Assembly: GCF_016545825.1 (NCBI RefSeq)
Contig: NC_052612.1
Location: 1,674,001 to 1,738,000 of the forward strand
DNA: 64,000 bases
Reading direction: 5' to 3'
Source: Eucalyptus grandis
Lineage: Eukaryota > Streptophyta > Magnoliopsida > Myrtales > Myrtaceae
Shown here one piece after another: positions 33,701 to 44,900 of the stretch. The notes beneath the pieces are model-generated. The model was not told where the DNA came from and did no database searches. It worked only from the letters and a program-made list of their open reading frames with translations. The translations under genes were made by a program, and so were the position numbers. Every line of letters starts with the position of its first letter. Positions within the stretch are counted from its first letter, which is position 1.

Positions 33701-36700
33701 AAATGTGTGACATTTGCTGGCTTGACTCTTTTTTTGGAGTTTTATTTATTTTTCAATGTAGTGCTACAAATTTCACTGTCCAGATTTCATGTGATCTTAT
33801 GATGTGTGTATATGCATTAACAATGTGGTTGTGAACAGGGAAGTGGCCACTCTATCACGTCTGCAGCATCACCATGTTGTGCGGTACTACCAGGTAATAA
33901 GTAACCTTTTCATGGGATTTCTTTTCTTTACTCTACTGCTCTTACTTCAGGCTCAGGGATCAACCAGTTTTGCTTTTATAGACTGTTGTTACTCTTTGTT
34001 GACATTTGAACTTTTACATATAAATGAGCTTCAATTCTGTTGTTGATGGCAGTTCTATCCAAAATACTTGGTTTTTATTTGTTTTAATTCTGAATCTGTA
34101 AATTGTTTAATACGAATGTGATTTGGAAAACTTTCCAGGCATGGTTTGAAACGGGAGTTGCTGGTTCACATGGTGATGTTGCTTGGGGTTCTATGACTGC
34201 AGCAAGCGCCACTGTAAGTGACCGGAACACAAGCTCCATTGACGTCTATGGGCAAGATAACAAACTTGAATCGACGTACTTGTACATTCAGATGGAGTAC
34301 TGCCCTAGGTATAGTTCTTGTATGTTTGACTAATAGAACTATTAGTCAACCATAATTTTTCCTTGGCCAAATATTGCTAGATGTACGAGTTGGGAAATAT
34401 TAGTATGTCTGTAATCATAAGTGCTGATATTTTGGATGCATCTTTTTTTTTGGTCATGGGTGTCCATTATTCATCTAGCATAACACATTTACAGTATCCT
34501 ATTAATTCCACTCCATTAGTGGCATTTCCCGGTTAAGCCATCTAAACAATTTTTTCCTTGTTTTGCCAGAGGTGTTTCTTCTTCTATCTTGTCTTCTAAC
34601 TGGATTACTGTTGAGATACCTTAGCACCAGTTATCACGTGACAATATCATATGAAACTATTCTTGCAAGCAAATCACAAATTGGAATCCAAATCATGTGT
34701 AACCTTTGTGCAACTGACACTTTTCATCTTAAAGTGTTGTCGCACATCACTTACAATATTTTATTATAGTCTTACATCCATGTAGTCTCTTTCCAGGGTA
34801 TGGCTTAAACTTTTAGTTGGACGTTATATGATGATGTTTTTCATGCCTCATTCAATATCTCATTTTGTGTTTTGACAAAGAAAACTGTAGATTATGTGTA
34901 CATCTGAAATTTTCTTCTCACTTATGCCTTACAGTTATTCTTATAAATTCCTCTGCTTGAGTTCAAATATGCATGAGCTCTGGTGATTGATACACGTGTA
35001 TTTTGTATAGAGTGATATATTATACCTGCTAGTAAGAAATTGCATCCTTATTTTATTATTATTATTATTTTTTTTTTTTTGCGGCTTGAAGGACTCTTCG
35101 CCAGGAGTTTGAATCATATCAGTTTGACAAGGAAGATGCATGGCATTCGTTTCGCCAAATTGTAGAAGGCTTGGTACACATACATGGACAAGGGATCATC
35201 CATCGGGATCTGACGCCGAATAACATTTTCTTTGATGCCCGTAGTGATATTAAAATTGGAGATTTTGGTCTTGGTAAGTTTTGGCAATTACATTTTCTTT
35301 GGTCTGACCTAAAAGGTTATGTAAGGTTTTCTTATGCATGGCAAATGTTCAATCAGAGATGTATTTGGAGTGATTTTGATAACTGCTATGTTTGCATGGA
35401 AAATGTTCAATCGGAGATGTATTTGGAGTGATTTTGATAACTGCTATGTTCCTGCCAAGCAACCCTTTTTTGATAAAGGCCATATGCACCTGTTCAAACT
35501 ATCTTCTTTAAGAGTTGATATCAGTAATTGAGAATCTGTGGTATGAAAACATAAATGTGCTGCACATTTGACATTTACTTTTGAGTTCATCGTGAGGTTG
35601 AAATAGTTATCCTCCTATTTGTTCTTGGTGTATAGTGATCATAGCAATGTAATAAATAAAGCAGGAGCTCAAGTAAAATAAGATGTTCGAGCTTTTACTT
35701 AAGAGAACAAAAAAGTTGAATGGCAACAGTGAATTGATTTTGTCTATTTTGTTGTTGGCATTCAGCAAAATTCTTAAAACTCGAGCAGTTGGATCAGGAC
35801 CCAAGTTTTATGACCGAAACTACTGGAGTTTCCATCGATCGTACAGGTCAAGTTGGTACCTATTTCTATACTGCTCCAGAAATTGAGCAAGGGTGGCCAA
35901 AAATTGATGAAAAGGTACATTGGCCAACTTTGTCTGACTTATTTAAGCAAGTTCTGGGATGAATTATCCAACTGCTTCACTGGCACTCTGCATTATCTGC
36001 ATCTTTAAAATCTTGACTGGTATTCAATGCAGGCTGACATGTATAGTTTAGGGGTTGTGTTTTTTGAGCTGTGGCACCCATTTAAGACAGCTATGGAGAG
36101 ACACATTATACTTTCAGATCTGAAACAGAAAGGAAACCTTCCACCTCTTTGGGTTGCTGACTTTCCAGAGCAAGCTTCCCTGCTGCGGCGCTTGATGTCT
36201 CCTAGTCCTTCTGAGCGTCCATCTGCAACTGAGCTTTTGCAGAATGCCTTCCCACCAAGGATGGAGTCTGAATTGTTAGACAGTGCGTATTCAAATATGT
36301 CATTTCTTTGTGTCTATGTGGCACACGTTACTACGTGCATGTTGCAGTTACCCTGTGCACAACCATGCCTGCATGCATGCACATCTTCTTGCAGGAGAGG
36401 CTAGGCCTCGGCTATCATTGGAAACTTGTTTTTGGTGAAATATTGAATAATTGTAAAACAGGAGCTGTTATGACAGTGTTTTACTCATGTCATACTCTAT
36501 GAATATGTACAGATATTCTTCGTACAATGCGAAATTCAGAGGATACAAGTGTGTATGACAAAGTTGTGAGTTCCATCTTTGACAATGAAGCCTTGAGGAT
36601 GAAAGACAAACATCAGAATGGGGATGGATTAAATTTGCATAAATTTCATGATTACTCTATCCAGTACCCAGAGTTTGACACTGAACTACGTGACCATGTC

Positions 36701-38910
36701 ATGGAGGTCTCAAGGGAAGTCTTCAGACAGCATTGTGCAAAGCATTTGGAGATTATTCCTATGTGCTTAGCAGATGATTCTCCGCAGATCAAGAGGTTCC
36801 TTTTGTTGTGTTCCTGGTCTAATCATCTTACAATGAGAATTTTTTAGCATGCTTTCCTTTCCTTCGGAAAACCAGATGTCCCTGACTATCTCTGTTTTTG
36901 TTTACAAGGAGTTCTGTCAAAGTATTAACACATGGTGGTGATATGCTTGAACTTTGCTACGAGCTGCGTTTACCATTTGTTAGTTGGGCTGTCATGCAGC
37001 AGGTATCACTTATGAATTCCCTCTTTTTGATTTATTTTTCCTTAACAGAAGTTGTCAATGTTTTCTCTTATCATTGCTTTAATTTATGCTTTCCCATCAA
37101 CTTGCATAATATCCTCATAAAAGAGGATGCAGATATCTTGTTTTCTTCCACTGAAAAAGTTCATTGTCTTCTTTCTTTCGCTTCAGCACATTCTCTTCGC
37201 CTCATCGTTTTTGTTTGTCATTGTCCACCCCCCTCGGACAATGCTTTTGTTCCTTAAACCACTAAAGAAAAGTAAGATTTAATGGAAAAATGGAGTTTTT
37301 ACTTTGGTATATTTTTCCCTAATGTTGCTGTATATTTGTGAATTTTGGTTGGTAGTTAGCAGGTGGCCATAAATAAGGTTATTAGTGTTTTAAGTGTCTT
37401 ATGCTCTATGGATGGTTATAGGCATCTTATCATCTCTTTTATTGATCTATTTAGTAAAGATATGGCCTTCGAATATTTTGTCTCTCCCTCTCTTGGAGAT
37501 CCTAGAATATTTACATGGTGTCAGAGCCACCAAGAGAGGCGATAAACTAAATTGCATGTCAATGATCAGCTTGCTCTATACTTCCAACATGTTTGTTTCC
37601 CCTCTACTTGTATTATAGTGGTCTTATGGGGGTCATTTTATTTATACTGTTTCTGAACAGATACAACATAATTAAACATGAATTGAAATTTATCTTGCTG
37701 CTTTTGCTTTGGAGATTTTTGAGAACTTTCTCAAGCCATATTAGATCCTATGGCTACAGGATTTGGATTTAGTAATTGAAACTGACTGTGCTTTTGTCAA
37801 TTTAAAGAAATCTTCATGCAAGCGATATGAAATTTCGTACGTCTTTAGGAGAGCTGTTGGTCGTTCTCCACCAACTCGCTACCTTCAGGTACTTGTGAAC
37901 GTTTCCATAGTAATAACTCTTATGAATTCATTGTCTCTTGAAAAGAAAGCCCAGAAAGAAAAGTTAAACTCAAGTCAAGTCTTATGTCTTTTCTGTCTGT
38001 AATTATCAACAGGGTGACTTTGACATCATTGGAGGTGCATCTGCCTTAACAGAAGCAGAAATTATTAAGGTCTCTCTGTCTCTGACTCTCTCTCTGTGAT
38101 TCCATTTATCGATAAACATATCAGTTGGACTGTAACAAGAGTCGTGGAGTCTTATTTTGGGCTAAAGTGATTGTTTGCTTGGTGTTGTCATTTGCTTTTT
38201 GCCTCTGATATCACCGTGCCTTAATCTGTTCCCCTATTTAACAAATATGTAGAAATTACACAAAACTTTTTATGCAATGCAAGTAATATCTACGGTGCAA
38301 CCTCAAGCCCACATTCTCTGTTCAAACACTCTCAGCCCATCTTGGTTGTGAAGTTACTAGCAACTTATGTTTTTTCAAGCAACATATTTTAGATGGCTGT
38401 CTTCTGTTGAACAACTCAGCTATTTTGCACAGTAATGAAGAGTGTTTCCAAACGCAAGGGAGGCATCTCCTGGGGGCACCCATGCGCAGCATAGCGTAGC
38501 TTTGGTGCCATGTCTAGTGTGAGGTGATGGGACATCACCTTGGTGTCATTAGGATAGTGCCTCAGGCGAGGTGCTTCTCTGCTAAGGCAATGCCTCTGCA
38601 AAATGTTGTGCTTTTGGAAATTTATGCGCTTATTTAAGTGAAGATGAGGAAAGGATGGAAGCCCTGTTTTGTAAAAGTGAAATATTTTTCAATTTAATTG
38701 GAAGAGGTTGACAGTTTTGTGCTAACAGAATGTGCTTAGAAGCTTTTTAGCATCCATTATAGGGCAAAAATTTAAGTGAAGATGAGAAAAGGATGGAAGC
38801 CCTGTTTTGTGAAAGCGAAATATTTTTCATTAGAAGAGGTTGACAGTTTTGTGATAACAGAATGTGCTTAGAAGCTTTTCTGCATCCATTATAAGGCAAA
38901 AATCTTCATC

Positions 38911-38941
<31 letters not shown>

Positions 38942-41900
38942 GTGGCATGTAATTAATAAGAGAATACTTCACTTATTATTTCCCCCACTTCAGTTTTTGC
39001 TATACAATAAGTCAATCATCATATTGTTTAACACATTGTTTGTCTATTTGTAAAACGTGTCGCAACTTTAACTTTGTACCTTTATTCACTGAGGTGAGCC
39101 CCTAGCTAGGTACCTGGTGCAGTGGATTTCTTGTGCTCCTTGGGCTAATATCTGCATTTTTCTATTAATGTTCGTAGGTCACAATGGACATTGCAAGTCA
39201 CTTTATCCCCCCTGAATCTTGTGATGTTCATCTGAATCATGGGGACTTGCTGGAAGCAATATGGTCTTGGACAGGTATCAAGGCTGAACACAGACATAAA
39301 GTTGCAGAGGTACTTGCATCAATGAGGGTTGTCACACACATTAGTTGTATGTAAATCTGAGCTAACAGGTTCTTCCAATATCTCTTTTAAGCTTCTCTCA
39401 CTCATGGGTTCGCTGCGTCCTCAATCCTCTGAGTGGAAATCAAAATGGGCTGTGATAAGGCGCCAGCTTTTGCAGGTATAAGCAAATTCACATGGTCTTG
39501 TTAATCTCTATGTTTAACACTGCTTCTCTGGTATCTATATAGAGGTCCACATAGTAGATTTCTGAAGTTACACATCTGCAATCTTTTGTACTATCCCTTA
39601 CTTGATGAGCTAAGTCTTTGTCTGCGAATTGGATCTGGGTTTTAGTTCTGATAGAATAATCTTTCCCAAGTAGTGCTCATATTCTTTTGTTTGGGAATTA
39701 ATTTAACTTCCAGATGGTGTTGGACAAGAAAGTGGAAGTTGTCCTTTTTTATAAGTACGAGATATTCCTGTTAGTGCATAATTGGTGAGAACTCAACAGA
39801 ATACTCATTTGAGGGGATATGAAGTGCAATATACATGTGTCCTTAGGCATTTATCCAGCATATCAGAAATTCAATTCATAAATTCATTTTTCTTTTTCGG
39901 GCAGCTAGCAACCTCAAAGGATCTACAGCATGTTCTGTACAATAATGGATTTAATGAAAGATCTCTCCTTAAGTAATTCTTCTGATAGAAATGAAGAACA
40001 CCAAATTAATCATTTTTAGAGATTTAAAGCTCGTGGGATAATTTCTGAGAGAGCTTCATGAAAGCACGACTGAAGGATGGGGTCCTAATGAATTAGGGAG
40101 AGGAACTTTTGAACAATGATGAGGCATAAAGTAGACTTTACAGTTCATCATTATCATTAGTCTAGAATGGAAATTTGAAAAGAAAATGGTAGTGAATGTT
40201 GCTGGAGGCAAAGGATGAAGTGAACCATATTATTGGTTCAGACTTTGTTCCTGTGCCCAAACCTACCATATTGCAAAAAGCAAGTATCAAAAGATATATA
40301 AGTAAGCTCAATCACTAATTTTTCTTCTTTGGGCCAAAGGAGCACTGAAGCTGTTTTTGTATGGACAAATGGTGCATACTAGCATTCTTAATAAAACAGA
40401 AGTTTGTTGCTGACAAATGATGTTGGTGAAATGTACAAAATCATAGTGCATAGTATGACTGTTTTCCTCAAGAAAAAGACAAAGTGGATAAGCTGTATAG
40501 GATTAGTATCGAGACAGGAATTTCTCTGAAGATAGTTATCCAAAAAAAAATTCTCAAGATCTTATTAATGCCTAACATTAGCTCAATGCCTATATATCAT
40601 CTTATTATAAATTTTGTGGAAGTGGGAATCAGCATGTATATCTATCAGGTGCTGATGAATGCATTGTAAATAGACCAACTTAAGTATCTTTAATGCTTCG
40701 AGTTATTCTTCTTTTGTTTATTATAACACTGGGAACACTGAAATTTAACATTTTCTTTGTACCTTTTCTTCTTATGTATTTTTTGGAGAAAGTGTTCTCG
40801 TCTACACATGACTAAACAAGAATTATCTGTTAAATTGGTTGAATGTTATACCACACATTCATTTAACAGTTTGACTTTATAGAGTAGTTGGCAATGGTTT
40901 GACAATTTACATGGTATTAAAGCTGAAGGTCCTAAGTTTAGATCTTTCCTTGCCCTTATTTGCCTGCCCAATTGTATGTTTTCATGCTTTAGTCTTATGC
41001 CAAAGTCTAGCGTATGCGTGAATAAGAGTTCTATAGTATTTAAAGATTGAACCTTGCCTTTATTAAATGACTTAAACTTTTATAACAGTTGCTGGTGGAC
41101 TCGTATATGTAACATTTACAGTGTGACTAGTGTCAATAAGCAATCTAGTGGAGTATGCTAAACTTTTTTAATCGTGATTATCTGTGTACCTCTTCATGGG
41201 TCCTGTAAACTCTTTTCAGGAACTTAAACTGGGAGAAGGCATTGTAAATAGATTGCAAACAGTGGGATTAAGGTTCTGTGGAGCTGCTGATCATACTCTT
41301 TCTAGACTCCGGGGTGCCCTTCCAGCTGGTATAATTGATGTTGTGTATTTACTTTCTTTGATGGATTTTATTTTGGTCATTGACGGCACCTCCTTGGCAG
41401 ATAAGCCTACTCGCAGGGCGCTTGATGAATTGTCAGTCCTCCTTAGTTATTTGAGAGTTTGGAGGATTGAGAAACACGTCTATATTAATGCCTTGATGCC
41501 ACCATCAGAGTACTATCATCGAGATATATTCTTTCAGGTATTTGAATTTATACTGTTTATATGAACTATTCATTCATATATGAGTTGAGTACTTTGAACA
41601 TCTGATATGTGACCATGTTGTGGTTCTGTAATATCATGTACTCCTATTTCTAGTCTCAAAATTGTAGATGCATGTGGCATTTGAATATGTAGCCATGTGT
41701 TGGTGTGTTTGAGGCTCAGCACTAATTGTTCCAGTTTGAAAAGATCACTTATCTTGAGTAGTCTAAATGTTTCAAATCTGCCTCTGAGCGACACTAATGC
41801 TTACAAAAAGGGTTTGGCAACTGAGATCCTTATGGTGACATATGGCTTGTTGCCTTTACTTTCGATGTGTGGACTATATTTTGTTGCCTTTACTTTCAAT

Positions 41901-44900
41901 GTGTTGACTATATTAATTCTAAATTGAAATACAAATGCAGAATTTCAGATGCTTTACTCTATACATTATCCTGTTGCGTCAAAAATCTGAAAAATATAAG
42001 ATAATCCATTTTCAAACTTTGGATAATTTATGTTGAGTTGTATGCTATTTTACTTTCCCAGGTACATTTAATACGGGAAAACAACTCTGGATCACTTTTG
42101 GAAAGTGCATTACTCGCTATTGGTGGACGCTACGACTACTTGCTTCATCAGCTGTGGGAACATGAACATGTAGGCTATGAGATTTTCCTTTTCTGCTCGA
42201 TTCTCTATAACTCATAAGCACAAAAACACATATTTCCACCTGGCGAAATAAGTTTTCCTCTAGGATTTATTGAAGGTATTCAACTGGATAATTAAGTTGC
42301 ACCTTGATTTAGCGGCTGGATGTTCTTATTTGCCAATTTATCTATGGTAGTCCTCAGTCTGGAACCCCAGAATCTGTCATTTTTTGATTCACTTAAATGG
42401 CGTGGTCTGTGCCAAGAATTGGTATTTCACTGCCCATATATTATTTCAGGATAATCCTCTTAGGTCACATCACCTCAGTCTTTAATCTTTTTAGGGGAAA
42501 ACATCACAAGTCGTTATTTCTTTGAGACTTTGAATTTGGTTTTAATATTGGCCAACTATTGATTTGCTTCCTTCACCAATATGACTGATTTTTGGACATG
42601 ATAGTTCCTGAGCTTGACTATTGTTGGGTTTTGCCGTTCTGACTGTGCCTTTTCCTGCTCAGAAAGCAAGTCCTCCAGGTGCTGTTGGGGTAAGTTTAGC
42701 ATTAGAGATGATAATTCGGCATTCATCTGTGGAAATAAAACCTTTCAGGTAACATCTTTCTGAAATTTTCACTTGCTTCCTGCTTAAAAGTCATTGACCA
42801 TAAGTTTTCTCATTTGATATTCATGTTCTTCCCTCCATTTCTTACTCCTGAAGAAATGAAGCTGGCACCAGCGTTCTCGTATGCTCAAGGGGAGGAGGTG
42901 GTTTGTTGGTTGACCGCATGGAACTTGTTTCTGAGTTATGGGAGGCAAATATTAAGGTTACCAAAATGAAAATTTCCAATGCTCTTTTTACCTTTCTTGT
43001 TATGCTGCAGTTATCGGTTGCTTTTCTGTCTGAAACTCCTTTCTTGCCAACTATCTGATGCAACAGGCAGAGTTTGTGCCGCTACCTGATCCAAGCTTTA
43101 CAGAGCAATATGAATATGCCAATGAGCATGATATTAAGTGTCTTGTAATCATAACTGACTCAAATGTATCTCAGACTGATTCAGTTAAGGTAAGTCTACT
43201 ATTTTTGTTGTTTGAACTCTGTAACTAAGTTTTACTGGTGAAAGTATGGACACACTGTGAAAACATACGTTGTAAACATCTAGAAGTCTAGGAAACCATA
43301 CATTCTTATGCCAATGTTCAGTGTTCAGCATACCTGAAGTGCGAACTTGTACTTATTTGCATCTTGACCCGTGAATGAATTGCCTCTTTTAACCAAAAAG
43401 AGAAGCCAAACTTTGCTTCTCAACACAACTGTGAAGCAAATCAAACCATAGGATCTCCTCAGGGTAAGTGCAGAAGCAGAAGTTAATGTTTTGGTTGTTG
43501 ATCAATTGAGGACTTAATTGTTTATTTTAGTTAATTAAGGACTTATGGTTTAAAAAAACCCAAATCAGGTCTCAAGTTTGTTGTCGGTGAAATTTAGGCA
43601 TCGAAAAACTGACATGGTCCCCACATGGAATATTTAGTCATCTGCCACGTGTGATTTTTTATGCTTGAATCCCACTGACGTTGAGCTTGAGATCCAATTG
43701 TGACTTTTTAAAATTTTAAGTCCTTAAATAACCAAATTAAATTCTTAAAGTTTTCGATTGACCAACGGCAAAATCCTTAAGTTTTGTTTCTGCACTTATC
43801 TGGACCTTCTTCCCGCTAATAAAACAGACTTTGACTTAATGAACTGCTTTGTTTTGCTGCACCTTGGCCTAAGTTGGACTTTAGAGAAGTTAATATTCAA
43901 TTAATTGCCAGTGAATGCATTTTATTAATATAAAAATTCAGAAAAATTAATAAAGAAGTCCAAGAATTAACTAATTAGGTTTTGGCAATTGCATGGATCA
44001 TTATTTCTAGTTGGTGGATCATTTTTCATTAGGAGTAATGTTATAATTTTGTTAATTCTCTTATCCAAATAAGTGCTCTCTCAAAAGAAAATTGGAACTT
44101 GGAATTAGACCTTTTCCAGTTTTCATTTTGTCTTTTATTCATTCTTACTATTCTTTGGCTGTACTATTCTTGATTGCTTCATTCAGTGTCAAACTGATAA
44201 TACCAGCTAATCAGAATGTTAAAGTTGATATTTTTTGCTTGCTCTTTGGTGGCAAATCAATCTACCAAATGATCCAATAGAATAAATTGTATTGAATTTC
44301 CACTTTAGGCCTGCATAGAATTATGTTTTCTGGCTACTCTGCGCTATAATTACCATCTCTTTTTGAGATTAAACCTAGTAAATGTGACATCTGATTTGCC
44401 TGAATTGTTGCACACGCTCTCAGATGCAGACACAGGTAAGTAGACATATATGTAGACATTTATATGGCTTCTCACACATAAACAATGTGATTAAAAGGCT
44501 AAAAAAAACTGTAACAAATCCTTGAATGCATGTTGGGATGTAAGCCCCTTGCGCCACAAGCTGAATTTACAGTTTTGATGTTGATGAATCATGTCTAAAG
44601 TGAAGCAAATAAGGAAGGAATGCATGCACTTGTTTGGAGAAGTCATCTGACAAAGATGTGGTTATCTATAGTTCCCTATAACTAGGCTTTTCAATATTAG
44701 TCTTCTACCTACTCATCACATTAGCGTATCTCAATTGTAGTACATTTGGTATCATCAGGGGTATTTGATTCAACGATCTATATCTCCAGGTTCGTCACAT
44801 TGATCTGAAGAAGGAGAAGAATGTTGAGAGAGGGAGCCTTGTCAAGTTCCTGGCGGAGGCGATATCGACACAATTTAGAAACCCATCTATCTGGATTTAG
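18782..44900 (+). CDS. GCN2: eIF2-alpha kinase GCN2
   Basis: GCN2 phosphorylates eIF2-alpha when uncharged tRNA accumulates, slowing general translation. Twenty-nine exons join in frame to 1264 residues (Arabidopsis 1241): 18782-18900, 19213-19278, 19365-19424, 19515-19620, 21849-21953, 29275-29697, 29901-30098, 30188-30274, 30355-30441, 30538-30649, 31825-31942, 33839-33893, 34139-34308, 35092-35273, 35766-35914, 36033-36282, 36513-36795, 36909-37002, 37808-37888, 38013-38069, 39178-39309, 39392-39475, 41220-41328, 41401-41537, 42062-42169, 42663-42748, 42854-42956, 43067-43189, 44790-44900. An RWD domain (about 30-150, for GCN1 binding) is followed by an acidic linker with an Asp run, the kinase (GHGGFG loop, Lys477 in YAVKK, HRDLTPNN at 606, DFG at 626, TAPEIE) and a HisRS-like domain (LCYELRLPF, GGRYD near 1109). 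All introns are GT-AG and no key residue is lost. Confidence 0.96.
20990..21307. repeat. Tandem duplication, about 161-bp unit, in GCN2 intron 4
   Basis: Copy 1 (20990-21150) and copy 2 (21151-21307) begin AAAATATATAGTGATTTTT and AAAATATTTAGTGATTTTT. They share CTGAAAGCAAAA, TGGGAGGA and CCTACTGAAAATGCAA with scattered substitutions and small indels. The divergence suggests an old duplication. Confidence 0.85.
21679..21750. repeat. 36-bp tandem duplication in GCN2 intron 4
   Basis: GGAATAGAGAAAAATGC begins both units (21679 and 21715), followed by AGCCTGTCTACTCTACTA or GAGCCTGTCTATTCTGCTA. Only a few positions differ, so this copy event is recent compared with the 161-bp repeat. Confidence 0.85.
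22230..22234. repeat. 5-bp target-site duplication of the copia element, left
   Basis: GAAAA immediately before the 5' LTR matches GAAAA at 27199-27203 exactly. Five bases is the usual duplication length for Ty1/copia integration. Confidence 0.85.
22235..22476 (+). repeat. 5' LTR of the copia element
   Basis: It starts TGTTGGAATG and ends TTCTTCA, the canonical TG...CA ends. It contains a tandem ATTATATTACGTG motif and a TATTTATA-type promoter box near 22421. It is identical to the 3' LTR except for one extra T in the T run near 22315. Confidence 0.95.
22477..22488 (+). other. Primer-binding site
   Basis: TGGTATCGAGCT directly follows the 5' LTR. It matches the usual copia site TGGTATCAGAGC, complementary to initiator tRNA-Met, except toward its 3' end. 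Confidence 0.75.
22550..26910 (+). pseudogene. Frameshifted copia gag-pol
   Basis: Gag starts at an ATG at 22550 (MSDESSTT) and continues in shifted frames through EDIGANYL and MYSDLGNQSQIYELTLKLG to a knuckle-like CDFCNKP near 23380. The protease motif IIDSG lies near 23685; it is frameshifted right after the active site, where one G of a G run seems missing. Integrase runs from 24082: HHRLGHPSF and the HSDVWGP, RADNGTEY and TPQQNGIAERKNR signatures of its acidic triad, the last in another frame. Reverse transcriptase spans about 25465-26040 (GCKWVF, KARLVAKGF, LDVKNAFLNGDL, the catalytic VYVDDI). RNase H follows at 26478-26890 (FTDADWAGS, SSAEAEF, CDNKAAIAI). At least eight indels, many in homopolymers, prevent a continuous polyprotein. 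Confidence 0.9.
26951..26957 (+). other. Polypurine tract
   Basis: AGGGGAG lies immediately before the 3' LTR. This is the position and composition of a plus-strand priming site. Confidence 0.8.
26958..27198 (+). repeat. 3' LTR of the copia element
   Basis: It starts TGTTGGAATG after the polypurine tract and ends TTCTTCA before the GAAAA target duplication. It is one base shorter than the 5' LTR (a T run) and otherwise identical by eye. Confidence 0.95.
27199..27203. repeat. 5-bp target-site duplication of the copia element, right
   Basis: GAAAA, an exact match to 22230-22234. Confidence 0.85.
27204..29274. other. Remainder of GCN2 intron 5
   Basis: No gene is supported. Two related segments lie at about 27587-27640 and 27793-27846. 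Both run GTTAGAA or GATAGAA, then TTCAACC/TCAACTC, AAAAG, TTTTAGGTG and GGGAGAC, and are about 206 bases apart. Text such as TAATACCATG between them suggests an older transposon remnant in the intron. The rest is AT-rich. Confidence 0.5.
30650..31824. other. GCN2 intron 10
   Basis: A 1.2-kb intron. The stretch 31320-31560 contains paired motifs: GGTTATTAAACTGGAATAC and GGTTGTTGAACTGGAATAC occur within 45 bases, and GTCATGCTC/CTCGGACAATG units follow. Overlapping open frames there are short and unconvincing. Nothing else was seen. Confidence 0.5.
31943..33838. other. GCN2 intron 11
   Basis: A 1.9-kb AT-rich intron with a T run at 32203-32224. The 112-codon open frame at 32936-33274 has no recognisable motif and no believable splice context, so no gene is supported. 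Confidence 0.6.
34309..35091. other. GCN2 intron 13
   Basis: A 0.8-kb AT-rich intron ending in a long T-rich tract (35049-35080) before the unusual acceptor GCGGCTTGAAG. The acceptor is set by the reading frame (RTLRQEFE). No gene inside. Confidence 0.7.
35336..35451. repeat. 58-bp tandem duplication in GCN2 intron 14
   Basis: Two units (35336-35393 and 35394-35451), each starting GCATGG and containing GATGTATTTGGAGTGATTTT, differ at only a few positions. Each carries a short GATAACTGCTATG tail. It is a recent local duplication within the intron between exons 14 and 15. Confidence 0.9.
37003..37807. other. GCN2 intron 18
   Basis: A 0.8-kb T-rich intron. Positions 37510-37545 contain ATGGTGTCAGAGCCACC-type text, like the start of an LTR-element primer site, but no LTR is visible. 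No gene is supported. Confidence 0.5.
38070..39177. other. GCN2 intron 20
   Basis: A 1.1-kb intron containing a two-copy tandem repeat and a TC microsatellite (38917-38941). The short minus-strand frame at 38416-38601 has no homology. Confidence 0.6.
38633..38902. repeat. Tandem duplication, about 138-bp unit, in GCN2 intron 20
   Basis: Copy 1 (38633-38770) and copy 2 (38771-38902) both begin TTTAAGTGAAGATGAG and share AAGGATGGAAGCCCTGTTTT, AGAGGTTGACAGTTTTGTG and TGTGCTTAGAAGCTTTT. Copy 2 lacks a few bases near ATTTTTCA. Similarity is high enough to suggest a fairly recent event. Confidence 0.9.
39476..41219. other. GCN2 intron 22
   Basis: A 1.7-kb AT-rich intron. No repeat structure or coding region was recognised. 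The plus frames at 39782-39976 and 40484-40669 are unsupported. Confidence 0.6.
41538..42061. other. GCN2 intron 24
   Basis: A 0.5-kb AT-rich intron. A short near-repeat, GTTGCCTTTACTTTCGATGTG and GTTGCCTTTACTTTCAATGTG, occurs at 41850-41903. Otherwise nothing was seen. Confidence 0.6.
42170..42662. other. GCN2 intron 25
   Basis: A 0.5-kb AT-rich intron with no recognisable feature beyond its GT and CAG borders. Confidence 0.6.
43465..43798. mobile_element. MITE-like element in GCN2 intron 28
   Basis: The left arm starts TAAGTGCAGAAGCAGAAGTT. The reverse complement of the right arm starts TAAGTGCAGAAACAAAACTT. The match continues, imperfectly, for about 85 bases, including GTTG(A/G)TCAAT and TTAAGGACTTA on both sides. 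The centre carries GACATGGTCCCCACATGG and GCCACGTG. Size (334 bp), AT-richness and long inverted arms fit a miniature inverted-repeat element. No clear target duplication was found, so the superfamily is undetermined. Confidence 0.6.
43799..44789. other. Remainder of GCN2 intron 28
   Basis: About 1 kb of AT-rich intron before the last exon. The plus-strand open frame at 44092-44280 has no recognisable homology. No other structure was seen. Confidence 0.6.

Noticed and set aside
38917..38941. TC run considered as part of a CRISPR-like or satellite array
   Set aside because: It is a simple dinucleotide microsatellite. No spaced repeats exist, and CRISPR arrays are not expected in a plant nucleus.
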